64,000 nucleotides of DNA from CAVZMI01 sp050011775 (GTDB taxonomy: Bacteria; Bacteroidota; Ignavibacteria; UBA10030; CAVZMI01): the NCBI GenBank assembly GCA_050011775.1, contig JBEKIL010000006.1, positions 1 to 64,000 of the forward strand, written 5' to 3'. The notes beneath the pieces were generated by a model. The model had not been told where the DNA came from and searched no databases. It saw only the letters and a program-made list of their open reading frames with translations. The first letter of the stretch is position 1. Each line of letters begins with the position of its first letter. Below are positions 8,216 through 17,867 of this stretch, piece by piece. The position numbers and the translations under genes were made by a program.

Positions 8216-9269
8216 AGATTGAATCGGGATTCAACTGCATCATGCATGAATCATGGGGCCTGATACATCTGCGTTGATTACAGGGACTGCATTCCAACTG
8301 TTGATAAAAATAAAAGCCGTTTCCGTTGAGCGGTGCCGTGAAGACCGGAGCTGCAGGGCCGAACAATCCGATAACCGGCGTGCCGAGCGCTGCAGCCATG
8401 TGGAGCGGACCCGAATCATTCCCCACAAATCCAGCACTTCGCTTTATTAGTACGGCCAGATGCTCCATCGGAAGACCGGATGCGTAATGCACCCGTGGTG
8501 TCTTTTGTGCTATTTGTTCAAGCTGCTTCCGTTCAGTGCTTGATGAAATTAGAACACATTCGAACAATGTATTTCGGACAATTTTTTCGATCAATCGATT
8601 CCATTGATCACCCGGCCACGACCGATATTTCCATCCCGCAAGCGGATGTAAAATAATGTAGGCAGAACGGATTGCCAAATCAAGCGAGCGTAATACATCA
8701 AGCGACGAGTTTTCCCAATCGACATTGGTTGTTATGATAGCCTGTAGCGGTTCAACGGGAATTCGTAACGCACGACAGATCTTTACCCCCCGCTGATAGA
8801 TATTTTCCTTGAAATATTCCTGCCGGATAACCTCTGCACCGATTCCGGAGACCACGCTTTTATCGAGAATCCCCGGGAGTGTTCGCGGTGGTCCCAGATA
8901 TCCAATGCTGGATTTTGCCCCGAATAATGCACATAACGCATTCGTCGTCGCAGGACTCATGCTGCAGGTCAGCGTGACATCACGCTTACGAAGAGCATCG
9001 ATCGTATGAATGATCCTGCGTTTCTCAATGCCGATCACCTCATCTGCAACCCGGATTCGCCGGAAAAGTTCTGCATAAGATTGTTGAACGACTATAATAA
9101 TTTCGGATGAGGGGAAATTCGTCCGCAGCAATCGGAGCGCCGGCAGCATCGCCAGAACATCACCCATGCGGCTAAGCTCTATACAGGCAATTCGTTCCGG
9201 ATCAATTGCATGAACCGGCCGCAGATATTTGATTAATGTAACGATCGCCGTATGGACGATATTCTTCAT
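8154..9269 (-). CDS. Glycosyltransferase family 9 (heptosyltransferase-like)
   Basis: About 371 residues from the ATG at 9269, which overlaps the upstream stop codon in an ATGA arrangement; the longer frame to 9368 is a Cys-rich out-of-gene extension. The N-terminal IACIELSRMGDVLAMLPALR is the GT9 (ADP-heptose:LPS heptosyltransferase) pattern, and the C-terminal FVGNDSGPLHMAAALGTPVI is its nucleotide-sugar binding motif. GT-B fold, cytoplasmic. In LPS these enzymes add heptose to the inner core; with its sister at 10505 it may build a core or linker region here. The real donor cannot be read from sequence. Confidence 0.88.
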   Translation of the reverse strand: MKNIVHTAIVTLIKYLRPVHAIDPERIACIELSRMGDVLAMLPALRLLRTNFPSSEIIIVVQQSYAELFRRIRVADEVIGIEKRRIIHTIDALRKRDVTLTCSMSPATTNALCALFGAKSSIGYLGPPRTLPGILDKSVVSGIGAEVIRQEYFKENIYQRGVKICRALRIPVEPLQAIITTNVDWENSSLDVLRSLDLAIRSAYIILHPLAGWKYRSWPGDQWNRLIEKIVRNTLFECVLISSSTERKQLEQIAQKTPRVHYASGLPMEHLAVLIKRSAGFVGNDSGPLHMAAALGTPVIGLFGPAAPVFTAPLNGNGFYFYQQLECSPCNQRRCIRPHDSCMMQLNPDSIFETIEKLFGKTSVQAGEHNT

Positions 9270-10498
9270 GATCGGCCATACAATCCATAAACAGCAAGAA
9301 GAAGTACCAGCGGCATGATAGGAACCGCGATTCGCGCATGGGCAACTAAGAGAGCAGCGGCACCCCACCAGTATGTTATAATGAGAATGAGCGGTACGAC
9401 GAGAGTATTTTCACGGACGGCTTTCAGGATTTTCCTGAAAGCAAAGAAAAGAATCGGTAATTGAACGATAAGAATAGTAATTGATTTAAGCGGCGTTTCA
9501 CCGAGATACCAGAATGTAATCGCCTGTGTTCCGACTTTTTGCAGGAGAAAAGCAGGATTGGAAAGGAACGAGTCGATTGCCTTCTTTCTAAGGACATTCT
9601 CACCTGCCGCCTCTTCGGCATCGAGCGGGGAAAGATCGGCTTCGTCCATCCATTGGGCAATTTCATCCGTTCCCTTTTGCATCGGAATCGAAAGCGAAAG
9701 CGGGTGTTGGAAAAAATCCCGCGCGACGACGTTTCCGATAAGAAAATTTGACGATGCGGTTGTCTGGACCGGAATGACGGAACCGCTGACATGATAATTT
9801 CTGACGGTCCACGGCATAATGATCACAACGACGCAGACGAGTGCAAAAAGACAGTGACGCACTGCTCTGAAATTCTTTTTCAGAAGATAATACACTATAA
9901 GAAAAGGAATAAAAAAGAGAAATCCTGCTTTCACCAGAATGAGAAATCCAACTACAATCCCAAGCATTATTCCCCTCCCGAAAGTCGGAGCGCGATGGAA
10001 CCTTATAAGGCGGTATGCAAGAAAACTCACGCCGAGAACCAGAAGAGTCTCAGTCCAGATACGCGCAGCATACCAGATGAACAGCGGATAAAGAGCTGTG
10101 ACAAGAGCAACCCAGTGCGCTGATTGCGGCGGGGAAATCTGTCGAGCAATATAGAAAACAAGAATACATGCGGCCGCAAGGAAAAATGCCTGAAGCAGCT
10201 GGACATGCCAGACCGCATAACCGCCGGCAAACCACGATAGTGCGGCAATTGTCAAAGGATAGATCGGTCCACGGGCAACCGTGGGCATGTCGGCATCCTC
10301 AAATCGGAAACCATTTCCGTTATACAGGTTCTGACCTATCTCCGCATATCGATCCACATCCTGCCATGCGTGACATGGTTCTTCAATTTTTGGATAGATG
10401 ATGAAAGAAAACAGGACGCTGAGACAGAAACTGAGAATCACTGACAGGAGCAGTGGGGGTTGATACCGACTCATCGCTTTCCGGATGGCATTGTTCAT
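9266..10498 (-). CDS. Polytopic GT-C (GT39/ArnT-like) glycosyltransferase
   Basis: 410 residues with about ten predicted membrane segments. The first periplasmic loop carries the acidic pair in WQDVDRYAEIGQNLYNGNG (Asp47 and Asp49), and RGPIYPLTIA follows in the position typical of PMT/ArnT-type (GT-C) enzymes, which use polyprenyl-phosphate sugars outside the inner membrane. It is translationally coupled to the following GT9 gene (ATGA overlap) and lies 6 nt after the preceding GT9 gene, so the three probably act in one pathway. The likely role is decoration of lipid A, core or polysaccharide; the substrate is not determined. Confidence 0.75.
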   Translation of the reverse strand: MNNAIRKAMSRYQPPLLLSVILSFCLSVLFSFIIYPKIEEPCHAWQDVDRYAEIGQNLYNGNGFRFEDADMPTVARGPIYPLTIAALSWFAGGYAVWHVQLLQAFFLAAACILVFYIARQISPPQSAHWVALVTALYPLFIWYAARIWTETLLVLGVSFLAYRLIRFHRAPTFGRGIMLGIVVGFLILVKAGFLFFIPFLIVYYLLKKNFRAVRHCLFALVCVVVIIMPWTVRNYHVSGSVIPVQTTASSNFLIGNVVARDFFQHPLSLSIPMQKGTDEIAQWMDEADLSPLDAEEAAGENVLRKKAIDSFLSNPAFLLQKVGTQAITFWYLGETPLKSITILIVQLPILFFAFRKILKAVRENTLVVPLILIITYWWGAAALLVAHARIAVPIMPLVLLLAVYGLYGRS

Positions 10499-10504
10499 AT
10501 GTCA

Positions 10505-11641
10505 TTACCCTTCTATTTTTTTGATTGCTTTCACCACACTCTCAACGGAAATTGTCGTCATGCACTCATGTGTTTTCACAGGACAATAAGTACCGCCATA
10601 CGGACCGCACGGCCGGCATTCGAGTGGTTCTCCCTCTAGTACAATTGATTTCGGAGCCAACGGAAAAAATCCAAACTGAGGAATCGTCGGACCGAACAAT
10701 GTGACGACCGGTGTTCCTACCGCAGCGGCACAATGCCCGGCCCCGGAATCATTCCCAACCATCACCGAGCAACGACGAAAGACCTCGGCCAGTTGATCAA
10801 GCGACAAAATTCCCGATAAGTTTTTCACACATGAAGCCCCGGTCAACCCGGCAATTCGGGCACACAGTTCCTTGTCAGCAGTATGGCCACATAAAATTAT
10901 ATCTTTCTCAGGATACTGTTTGATAAGTTCCACTGTTAGCAGCCCATAATGATTCTCTCCCCATTGCTTTGTGGGCCAGCGGCTTCCCGGAACAAGTGCC
11001 ACCGGTCGTCCCTCCCATCGGATCCCAAACTCTTTTCCCAGTCCTTCAACATGCAAGATGGATTCATTCGAAGGAGAGATTTTCGGAGAAACAGGATGTT
11101 CATATATCCTTAATGGATGAAGCAGACTGCAGAATCTTTCGGCCGCGTGTTTCGCCGTATCAAATGGAACAACATCCGTGAAATAGAGCGATGCGATACT
11201 GCGCTTGTTAACATGACGGACAAGTCGATCAAACATCCCGACTAGAAACGCACCATTCGTCTGGTACTGAAGCCGGGGATATCGGATTTGATTTGCAAAC
11301 AAATCCATGCCGTGCGTTTGATCCGATCCGATTCGCCGGGGAATCCGGGCTGCAGCGGCAGCCACTGCAACGGTAAGAGATCCCGGACACAATAATGCAA
11401 TATCAAACGAGATACTTGAAAATTCCGATACCAGCCGTAAAAAACGTATCGGCATTGGTTGCTTATTATGGATAGGAATGACCGAGTCCACATCCGGATG
11501 ATTAGCGGGAATCTCGATCAATGATTTTTGAACAACCATTGTAATTTGTGCGTCCGGAATTGCCTTCCTCAGTGTTTGAACCACCGAAAGGCTCAGTACG
11601 ACGTCTCCGAGTCCAAGAGGTTCTATGACTGCAATCTTCAT
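10505..11641 (-). CDS. Glycosyltransferase family 9 (heptosyltransferase-like)
   Basis: 378 residues, GT-B fold. It starts MKIAVIEPLGLGDVVLSLSV (donor/acceptor loop of GT9) and carries VALVPGSRWPTKQW plus the C-terminal signature VGNDSGAGHCAAAVGTPVVT. A Cys-rich tail (LECRPCGPYGGTYCPVKTHEC) follows, common in environmental GT9 proteins and perhaps metal-binding. Its start overlaps the stop of the methyltransferase gene at 11638 by 4 nt. Function beyond 'heptosyltransferase-like' is inference. Confidence 0.88.
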   Translation of the reverse strand: MKIAVIEPLGLGDVVLSLSVVQTLRKAIPDAQITMVVQKSLIEIPANHPDVDSVIPIHNKQPMPIRFLRLVSEFSSISFDIALLCPGSLTVAVAAAAARIPRRIGSDQTHGMDLFANQIRYPRLQYQTNGAFLVGMFDRLVRHVNKRSIASLYFTDVVPFDTAKHAAERFCSLLHPLRIYEHPVSPKISPSNESILHVEGLGKEFGIRWEGRPVALVPGSRWPTKQWGENHYGLLTVELIKQYPEKDIILCGHTADKELCARIAGLTGASCVKNLSGILSLDQLAEVFRRCSVMVGNDSGAGHCAAAVGTPVVTLFGPTIPQFGFFPLAPKSIVLEGEPLECRPCGPYGGTYCPVKTHECMTTISVESVVKAIKKIEG

Positions 11642-12471
11642 TTCTGTTTTTCAACAATCAAAGGAAATCGAATAACAAACCATCGGAAAAAAGGAATCCG
11701 GCGAACAGATGGAACCACCGGTCGAAGCAAAGACCGTAACAGACGGCTGAAGAACGATGTTTTAATAAACCAGAGCATATCACGGAAATCGGCAAGAAAA
11801 ATGGTTTTAAATCCGTGACTTGAAAAATAATGCACCGTCTCCTGGCAGAGGACGCAATGGACTGCATCCGTATCATATGAAATATAACGCATCGGATCGA
11901 AAAACGCCGCAACATCCATAGAAACAAATGGAGTATACCGGTCACGAAAAATCTCGTTTAAAATCATCCGGCCGAATAGTCGTAACCTTATAGTTTCGAT
12001 AAAAATACGGGATTTATGGACAAATTGTGGAAAATCCTTCCGGAAAATATTGTCCCAATTGGGGCCCCAGATAAATATCCGTCCCCCAGGACGAAGCACC
12101 CGGAGCATTTCATCAAGAACAACTTCCGGATGTGAAAAATGTTCCAAAGACCAGCTGCAAAGGACCGTATCAACTTTCAAATCACGGAACGGCAGCGCTG
12201 CCGCATCAGCAACAACGGCATGACCTCGACCATGATTTTGGACGTATTTTATCCCTTCAGTTGATAGATCAACGCAGATATAAGCATCGGGTGCAAGAGA
12301 GAGAAATTCGGCATTATAGCCGGTTCCTCCTCCTACATCCACAATCACACCACTGTAAGAAAGAAACCGACGTAATAGTCCAGCATCAATCATTGGACGC
12401 TCGTGCGAGCTTTCGGCAATCTCGTGATACCCTTTAATCGTCCGGTAATATGTCCGAGCATCCAGGGCCAT
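11638..12471 (-). CDS. Class I SAM-dependent methyltransferase
   Basis: 277 residues. The SAM-binding motif I is VIVDVGGGTGYNAEFLSL, followed by the acidic residue in ICVDLSTEGI, then LPFRDLKVDTVLCSWSLEHF and the motif LRPGGRIFIWGPN, typical of Methyltransf_11-type enzymes. A hydrophobic C-terminal stretch (IPFFRWFVIRFPLIV) suggests a membrane-facing end. It precedes the GT9/GT39 genes with a 4-nt overlap, so it likely methylates a sugar or lipid intermediate of the same glycan. The exact acceptor is unknown. Confidence 0.82.
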   Translation of the reverse strand: MALDARTYYRTIKGYHEIAESSHERPMIDAGLLRRFLSYSGVIVDVGGGTGYNAEFLSLAPDAYICVDLSTEGIKYVQNHGRGHAVVADAAALPFRDLKVDTVLCSWSLEHFSHPEVVLDEMLRVLRPGGRIFIWGPNWDNIFRKDFPQFVHKSRIFIETIRLRLFGRMILNEIFRDRYTPFVSMDVAAFFDPMRYISYDTDAVHCVLCQETVHYFSSHGFKTIFLADFRDMLWFIKTSFFSRLLRSLLRPVVPSVRRIPFFRWFVIRFPLIVEKQK

Positions 12472-12609
12472 TGTTACTAAAAAAATATTTTCAACTCAAA
12501 TCTTTCGCTTTTTATACTCCGTGTCCTCCTATAATAGCTATCCAACCGTTCTCCGTGATCTCTGTGTTTTTCTTTTTATAATATGACCATAGAAACCACT
12601 TAGAACTTC
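12472..12609. repeat. Degenerate 'CTCTGTG' repeat (family F, copy 1)
   Basis: The spacer between a methyltransferase and a GT4 gene holds ctccgtgtcctcctataat, followed by ctccgtgatctctgtgttttt. The same words recur at 43203-43258 and 47275-47400 as degenerate copies in either orientation. No gene is visible in this spacer. Confidence 0.6.
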
Positions 12610-13776
12610 TCAATGACTTTCAGGAGACGACACAGAGTCGTCATGAGAAATTGTTTGTTTATACACTTCTATTATCTGTAGGGCTATTTCATTCCAGGGG
12701 AATCGTTGTGCTGTTGTGACAGCTGCTTGAGCGATGTAGTTTCGAAGTTCACTATCGTCAAGCATTAGTTGAATTGCAGCAGCGATATCCTCGGGTTCCT
12801 CTGGCGCATGAAGGGCAAGACAATTTATCCCGTCTTTCCCAATAGTCTCAATCACTCCGGCACAGGCACTTGCAATGACGGGCATTCCCATTGCCATTGC
12901 TTCAGAAATAGCAAGCCCGAAAGCTTCGTGGAGTGTCGGAAGCACAAAGAGATCCGCAGCTGCGTACAGGCACTCAACTTCCATCACAGAACCCAGGAAA
13001 TGAACCGAAGAATCAATCCCAAGGCGTAGAGCGAGCTGACGATAGGGCTGGGAATTTCCATTACCGGCAACTAAAATATGTGGTGATATTCCTTTCAGAA
13101 GAGGTAATGATTGAATAAGTGCGGCGAGTCCTTTTCGTGCAAATTCATTCGCCACAAAGAGGATTGTTGGAACCGAGTCCGGAATTCCGGCACTCCGAAG
13201 CATGGCGCGTCCCCATTCTTCCCTTTGCGGTGTTCTGCAGAAACGTTTCGGATCGATTCCATTCGGGATAACTGTGATCTGGTCCTCGTCGATTTTATAT
13301 TCCTCGATGATTTCATTTTTTGTTCGGCGAGAACAGGCAATAATTTTCTTTGCTGGAGATGGTGAAAAATTTTGACGTTCCTGCCAGAGGGCAAGCGCAT
13401 TCGCGGCACCCCTGCCGAACGGATTTTCTATAAGCCGGTTCACATATCGCTGGAGAGTTTTCAGTCCGGCCTTATGACAGCTCTGTGCGGCAAAGACATT
13501 AAAAAACTTTGTCATCCCGAAAGAATGGATAACATCGCACCCAAGAGAACGCGCAGCACGCGAACTCGTCATCCGGAACGATAAATGACGGAGAGTTGTG
13601 GGATTGGCGAACGCGGCAACGCGAGTAACACTGATGTCCGGCGGAACAGAGACAGGATCGGCACAAACAACATGGACTTCATGGCCGTTTACTTTGACCG
13701 CCCGGGCGACCGATAAAGCAATGCTTTCGATTCCGCCCGGACCGCCGCATCGATATGTAATGATTCCGACCTTCAT
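12610..13776 (-). CDS. Glycosyltransferase family 4
   Basis: 388 residues, GT-B fold. The start MKVGIITYRCGGPGGIESIA carries the Gly-rich acceptor loop. The donor domain shows ITVIPNGIDPKRF, ILFVANEFARKGLAALIQSL and the E-x7-E motif in LHEAFGLAISEAMAMGMPVIA. This retaining family commonly uses UDP- or GDP-sugars in lipopolysaccharide and capsule assembly. Its start overlaps the stop of the upstream flippase gene (13773) by 4 nt, so the two are co-translated. The specific sugar cannot be read. Confidence 0.9.
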   Translation of the reverse strand: MKVGIITYRCGGPGGIESIALSVARAVKVNGHEVHVVCADPVSVPPDISVTRVAAFANPTTLRHLSFRMTSSRAARSLGCDVIHSFGMTKFFNVFAAQSCHKAGLKTLQRYVNRLIENPFGRGAANALALWQERQNFSPSPAKKIIACSRRTKNEIIEEYKIDEDQITVIPNGIDPKRFCRTPQREEWGRAMLRSAGIPDSVPTILFVANEFARKGLAALIQSLPLLKGISPHILVAGNGNSQPYRQLALRLGIDSSVHFLGSVMEVECLYAAADLFVLPTLHEAFGLAISEAMAMGMPVIASACAGVIETIGKDGINCLALHAPEEPEDIAAAIQLMLDDSELRNYIAQAAVTTAQRFPWNEIALQIIEVYKQTISHDDSVSSPESH

Positions 13777-15275
13777 GGTAGACGTATTCTAAAAAAGTAT
13801 GCTACACGCATTGCCGCCGGATTCATTTTCTCAAGCCACCGGATATCATTTTCCGAAAATAATCCGATTCCTTTTGCAAAAGCTGCCCATAAGAGCACGG
13901 TCAATATCAATTGATACCAGAGAATGAACGGGAGATACAGCATGTTGAGAGCATACGGTATGCTGCACGCCGCAGTCGTAATAACGACTATTCTCAGCCA
14001 AAAAAAGAATGGAATGACGACATGTTCGTACCGGCGTAATGCCTGAGCCATAAGTATCGAAGTCACACAATTTGCCGTACCGGTGGCGATAATGGCTCCG
14101 AGTGCTCCGAAGTACGGAATGAGAACAAGCGCGATAACGATATTCAGGGCTCCGCTCAGTATGCTGATCCATAATAATGTTTTTTGTTTCCCGATTGCCA
14201 GCAAAGCATCTGCGTTCATCCCACTCCCGAATAATCTTTCAATAATAATGAAACAGGCCAGAACTCGGACCAGGTTTTTACTCAATGCATACGACGATGT
14301 ATAGATGAGCGGGATAATTTCATCCGCACCATATAAAAGAATTATCAATAGGGGAACTATTAGCAGTATAGTGATTTTTACCCAGAAACGCCAAAATGAT
14401 TGGAATCCGCCCGGCTGATCTTGTGCAAAGACTGAGAAAGTGGCAAGCATCACCCCACCCATTCCGACGGTCGTTCCCATGACGACAATCTGGACAAGCA
14501 TCATGGCTATATCGTACAAAGCTATTTCGTTCACATTGACTGCAAATTTACCGAGGAGTAGAATGTCCATTTGCTTGCCGAGGACAAAAACAATGAAAGC
14601 ATTCAGCCACATCGTCCCGGCGAATGAGAAAACGGGCCTGGAATCACCCTTGACCCTTTCCCCTGCGATATCCACCCATGACACGATGCAATGAACGAGT
14701 GTACTGGCAAACGCACCGAGAACAATGATCGTCAGTACTTCATTGATGGTTAAGCCATCCATCCCGCACACAATGACTCCGATCAGTTCACCAATACGGA
14801 CAATGACCCTGAGAAGTGAAAGTAACTGCGTACGGGATTGGCCGATAAGAACAGCACCGAAGAAATTATTAATCCCGTTCAGAAACGCATAGAAACATAA
14901 GAGAAGAACGATGGATAGTGCAAACGGTTGTATCGAGAAATAGACGAATAGAAACGGCAGTCCGAAGAAGAGCAGACATAATAGAATCAGGAGTAATACG
15001 ACACGAAATATAAAAAGGGGACGCAATAAACCCCGGAGAGCCACTTTTTCAGTACAAAATCGGGGAACGAAGCGATGCAGCGTTGTTTCAAGTCCGTAAG
15101 AAGTAACCAGTAGGCCTGTTTGAATGAAAGTAATCAGGAGAATATAAGTGCCATTCAGCTGGACTCCCAGCATCCGCGCCACGGAAACAGAGAAGAGGAA
15201 CGCCACCGCGATTTCTGCCAGCTTCCCTCCGTGGTTCCATACAAGATTGTGAAACGCTAACCGAAGATCAATCAT
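13773..15275 (-). CDS. Wzx-like oligosaccharide flippase (MOP superfamily), first copy
   Basis: 500 residues with about 12-14 hydrophobic segments, starting LAFHNLVWNHGGKLAEIAVAFLFSVSVARMLG, the N-terminal helix pair of polysaccharide flippases (longer than 20 residues, given here only as its first and last words: LAFHNLVW and SVARMLG). Mid-protein LFGSGMNADALLAIGKQK and GALGAIIATGTANCVTS match the family. It should move undecaprenyl-PP-linked repeat units across the inner membrane. A second, shorter flippase lies at 35139, which suggests two glycans or a merged locus. Upstream of it (15276-15628) lies a repeat element, so a new transcription unit may begin here. Confidence 0.88.
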   Translation of the reverse strand: MIDLRLAFHNLVWNHGGKLAEIAVAFLFSVSVARMLGVQLNGTYILLITFIQTGLLVTSYGLETTLHRFVPRFCTEKVALRGLLRPLFIFRVVLLLILLCLLFFGLPFLFVYFSIQPFALSIVLLLCFYAFLNGINNFFGAVLIGQSRTQLLSLLRVIVRIGELIGVIVCGMDGLTINEVLTIIVLGAFASTLVHCIVSWVDIAGERVKGDSRPVFSFAGTMWLNAFIVFVLGKQMDILLLGKFAVNVNEIALYDIAMMLVQIVVMGTTVGMGGVMLATFSVFAQDQPGGFQSFWRFWVKITILLIVPLLIILLYGADEIIPLIYTSSYALSKNLVRVLACFIIIERLFGSGMNADALLAIGKQKTLLWISILSGALNIVIALVLIPYFGALGAIIATGTANCVTSILMAQALRRYEHVVIPFFFWLRIVVITTAACSIPYALNMLYLPFILWYQLILTVLLWAAFAKGIGLFSENDIRWLEKMNPAAMRVAYFFRIRLP

Positions 15276-15628
15276 AAGCTCTTTAAATTGCTAATGAGAT
15301 TTATGCCTACGGCCCATGGGGATTGCGGAATATGGTCTACGGGTCTTAGACACAATTCACAATTTAATATTTGACAAACCCCCGTAGGGGGTGATATGTT
15401 TATAGAAATGTCTTTTAGAAGAAGGAAAACCCTGTAAGGGTGGTATATGGATATTGATTTCATGCATCCAATCTCCACATCCCGCTCCTGACGGAGCTCT
15501 CGTCATTTTATTGATTACTTTTCTACAAACATATCGCACCTACGGTGCTTTCTGTCCTCCTTTATGAAACAACGCTCGGGTTGTCACTTCTCGTTTTTTT
15601 TAAAGCGATATCTACAATTCATTACAGG
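15276..15628. other. 353-bp intergenic region dominated by hairpin-rich repeat element E
   Basis: Apart from the element at 15378-15548 I see no gene. Short ORFs here have no recognisable protein features. A promoter for the flippase gene may lie within or next to the repeat. Confidence 0.6.
15378..15548. repeat. MITE-like hairpin element, family E
   Basis: Two outer hairpins, ACCCCCGTAGGGGGT (15378-15392) and GCACCTACGGTGC (15536-15548), enclose near-perfect inverted words GATATGTTTATAGAAA (15393-15408) and TTTCTACAAACATATC (15520-15535). Two more small hairpins lie inside, around accctgtaagggt and gctcctgacggagc. The structure is a terminal-inverted-repeat element of about 170 bp with no coding capacity. 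Confidence 0.75.
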
Positions 15629-17026
15629 CTACGGGCCTACAGCTCTCGTGTCTCCCTTAAGCAATGTGAGGATGGTCATAAAAATAATCTGGGTATCGAA
15701 TAACAGACTCCAATTTTCAATATAATAGATGTCGTACTCCACACGTTTTTCCATAAGAAAAACGTGATCTGTCGTACCCCTGTACCCATTCACCTGTGCC
15801 CAGCCGGTAATGCCGGGTTTTACAAAATGTCGCACCATGTATTTCGAGACGATCGTCCGGTACTGGTCGGTATGTGTAAGCATATGAGGACGTGGTCCAA
15901 CCACGCTCATTTCGCCGCGGAACACATTGATGAATTGAGGAAGCTCATCGATACTCGTATTTCTCAGAAATCTTCCAAGCTTTGTAATTCGAGGATCGTT
16001 AAATTCAGCAGCGACGCTATCGGCGGTTGTACGATCGGTCACGTGCATTGTCCTGAATTTCCACACTTTGAAGGCCCTTCCGTTCAAGCCTGTTCGCTCC
16101 TGCCGGAAAAAGACAGGTCCGTTTGAAACAAATTTAATAAGAATTCCTATAATAATTGTGACGACCGGCAAAATAAGAACGATTACGAGTCCGCTGAATA
16201 CTATATCGAACGACCGTTTGACGAAACGATTCATTATATTATCGAGCGGTTCACTGCGAAGGGCAACTACGGGGACTCCTTCGAGTTCTTCCATCAACCC
16301 ACGCCCATAGACCGTTTCGACATAATCAGGGACAAGTGTTACGCGGATACCCCGTTCTTCACAGAAGTTCACGATCGCGATCAGATTTTCCCGCTCAATT
16401 CCTGAAAGCGCCAGTAACACTTCACTGACATTTTCTTTATAGAGGAATTGTTCCCACGTATTAGTACTGTATTTTGAACGTACTTTGATTTTTTCCTTCA
16501 CATCGTCAGCGGACATGACTCCGACGATCGCATAATGCGGTATATTAATTATCCGATCGAAGAGCTGTCTCAATGCAACCCCTCCTCCGACAAAAAGAAT
16601 CCGCCGCTTTATCCCGATCGCACCCCGCCTCATAAGGAAAAAGTGACACACACGGAAGATTATCAATGAAAAAAGCAAAAACCCATAATAATAGAGAAGG
16701 AATGCACGTGAGAAAAGAGGTCCGGCCTTGACCAGATTAATAAATGCAAAAGAAATAAGAAGGAGAACAAACCAATTACGAAAAAGCTTTGTAACATGCC
16801 GGATGAGATGCAGTGATTCGGACTCGTGATAGAGCCGTGAATAACTGGCAATCAGCAGCCAGCAAATAATCTGGAAAAGAAGAAAGGTATTATAAATATC
16901 GAGAGCGGCAACCTGGTGTGTACCCGGTCGTTTCAATAAAAACGAAGCACCGTACGCAATAATAAGTATTGCTATGTCAAGAACCGGAAGAACAAACGAA
17001 TTGATTGTATAGAGACGTCGGATCAT
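15629..17026 (-). CDS. Undecaprenyl-phosphate sugar-1-phosphate transferase (WcaJ/WbaP-like priming enzyme)
   Basis: About 465 residues. Four to five N-terminal membrane helices are followed by a CoA-binding-like soluble domain (RRILFVGGGVALRQLFDRII), a further membrane segment, and the C-terminal bacterial sugar transferase domain. Its motifs are KRSFDIVFSG, FFRQERTGLNGRAFKVWKFR, LGRFLRNTSIDELPQFINVF, MSVVGPRPHML and VKPGITGWAQVNGYRG, all intact. The reaction transfers a sugar-1-phosphate to undecaprenyl phosphate, the first step of repeat-unit assembly. The ATG at 17026 was chosen; an in-frame TTG at 17038 sits closer to a GGGAG box. Transcribed with the minus-strand locus. Confidence 0.92.
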   Translation of the reverse strand: MIRRLYTINSFVLPVLDIAILIIAYGASFLLKRPGTHQVAALDIYNTFLLFQIICWLLIASYSRLYHESESLHLIRHVTKLFRNWFVLLLISFAFINLVKAGPLFSRAFLLYYYGFLLFSLIIFRVCHFFLMRRGAIGIKRRILFVGGGVALRQLFDRIINIPHYAIVGVMSADDVKEKIKVRSKYSTNTWEQFLYKENVSEVLLALSGIERENLIAIVNFCEERGIRVTLVPDYVETVYGRGLMEELEGVPVVALRSEPLDNIMNRFVKRSFDIVFSGLVIVLILPVVTIIIGILIKFVSNGPVFFRQERTGLNGRAFKVWKFRTMHVTDRTTADSVAAEFNDPRITKLGRFLRNTSIDELPQFINVFRGEMSVVGPRPHMLTHTDQYRTIVSKYMVRHFVKPGITGWAQVNGYRGTTDHVFLMEKRVEYDIYYIENWSLLFDTQIIFMTILTLLKGDTRAVGP

Positions 17027-17161
17027 CTGGGCGTGCAATGCTCCCTTATTTATGTCTCACGACTCCCGGGAATAAAGTGAGTCTTGCTCCCCTTTTAAAA
17101 GATAGGAAAAATTGTGTGAGAAACCAAGCTTGTTGATTATCAATTCATTCACGGTATAAGG

Positions 17162-17854
17162 CTATTTCAGCGATGCTATACAAAATAGTTGACGCTGTTT
17201 TTTAAACACAGACCATGCAAAGGCGGTCATATGAAATACTTTATGTGAAATCCTCCATAATGTTTTATTCTTTGGAGGCCATGCATGCCGTATCAGACGG
17301 ATATCAATCACCCTCATTCCGCAAGAGTTGATTAAGTTACCTAATAGCTGGGGAGTCCATGTATGAAGGTGCATATTCTGATCTGCCGGATTGTAATACT
17401 TATTTGAACCCGATCTCCAATCATCTAATGGCAATAGCAGGAGTAAGCGGCTTTTTTCATTACGCAGCTTCTCTTTTAACTCCATCAGCACCTGTCTTGG
17501 ATGAGGGACGTGTTCAAGAGCATGACTGCTGATAATCTTATCGAACTTGTTTCCTGCTTCTGAAATCGTCGAATATACTTTGATACCCAACTTGCGTGCA
17601 CTCTCGCATGCATACGGATTTACTTCAATACCGACCTTTTTTCTTCCATCAAGAACCTTAAGCAAGAAACCACCACCACATCCGAAATCGAGAATATCGT
17701 CATCATGTGAGATAAAAGGCTGCCACAGGTGTTTATTAAAGAGCGCTTGTGTGATTCCATCTTCGCCCTGCCAGGCAAAATAATCGCGACCTTTATCCCC
17801 GAGATAGTGATTAATAACACCATAGCTTGACTTTATTTGTCGTTTTCCACTCAT
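17162..17854 (-). CDS. Class I SAM-dependent methyltransferase
   Basis: About 230 residues from the ATG at 17854, 13 nt after the upstream stop; the longer frame to 17926 overlaps the previous gene by 59 nt and is less likely. Motif I is ILDFGCGGGFLLKVL, followed by VGIEVNPYACESARKLG and ISSHALEHVPHPRQVLMEL. The region LHTWTPQLLGNLINSCGMRV is typical of Methyltransf_23-type sugar or lipid methyltransferases in polysaccharide loci. The acceptor is unknown. Confidence 0.82.
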   Translation of the reverse strand: MSGKRQIKSSYGVINHYLGDKGRDYFAWQGEDGITQALFNKHLWQPFISHDDDILDFGCGGGFLLKVLDGRKKVGIEVNPYACESARKLGIKVYSTISEAGNKFDKIISSHALEHVPHPRQVLMELKEKLRNEKSRLLLLLPLDDWRSGSNKYYNPADQNMHLHTWTPQLLGNLINSCGMRVIDIRLIRHAWPPKNKTLWRISHKVFHMTAFAWSVFKKQRQLFCIASLK

Positions 17855-17867
17855 GTAGGCATCTCTA

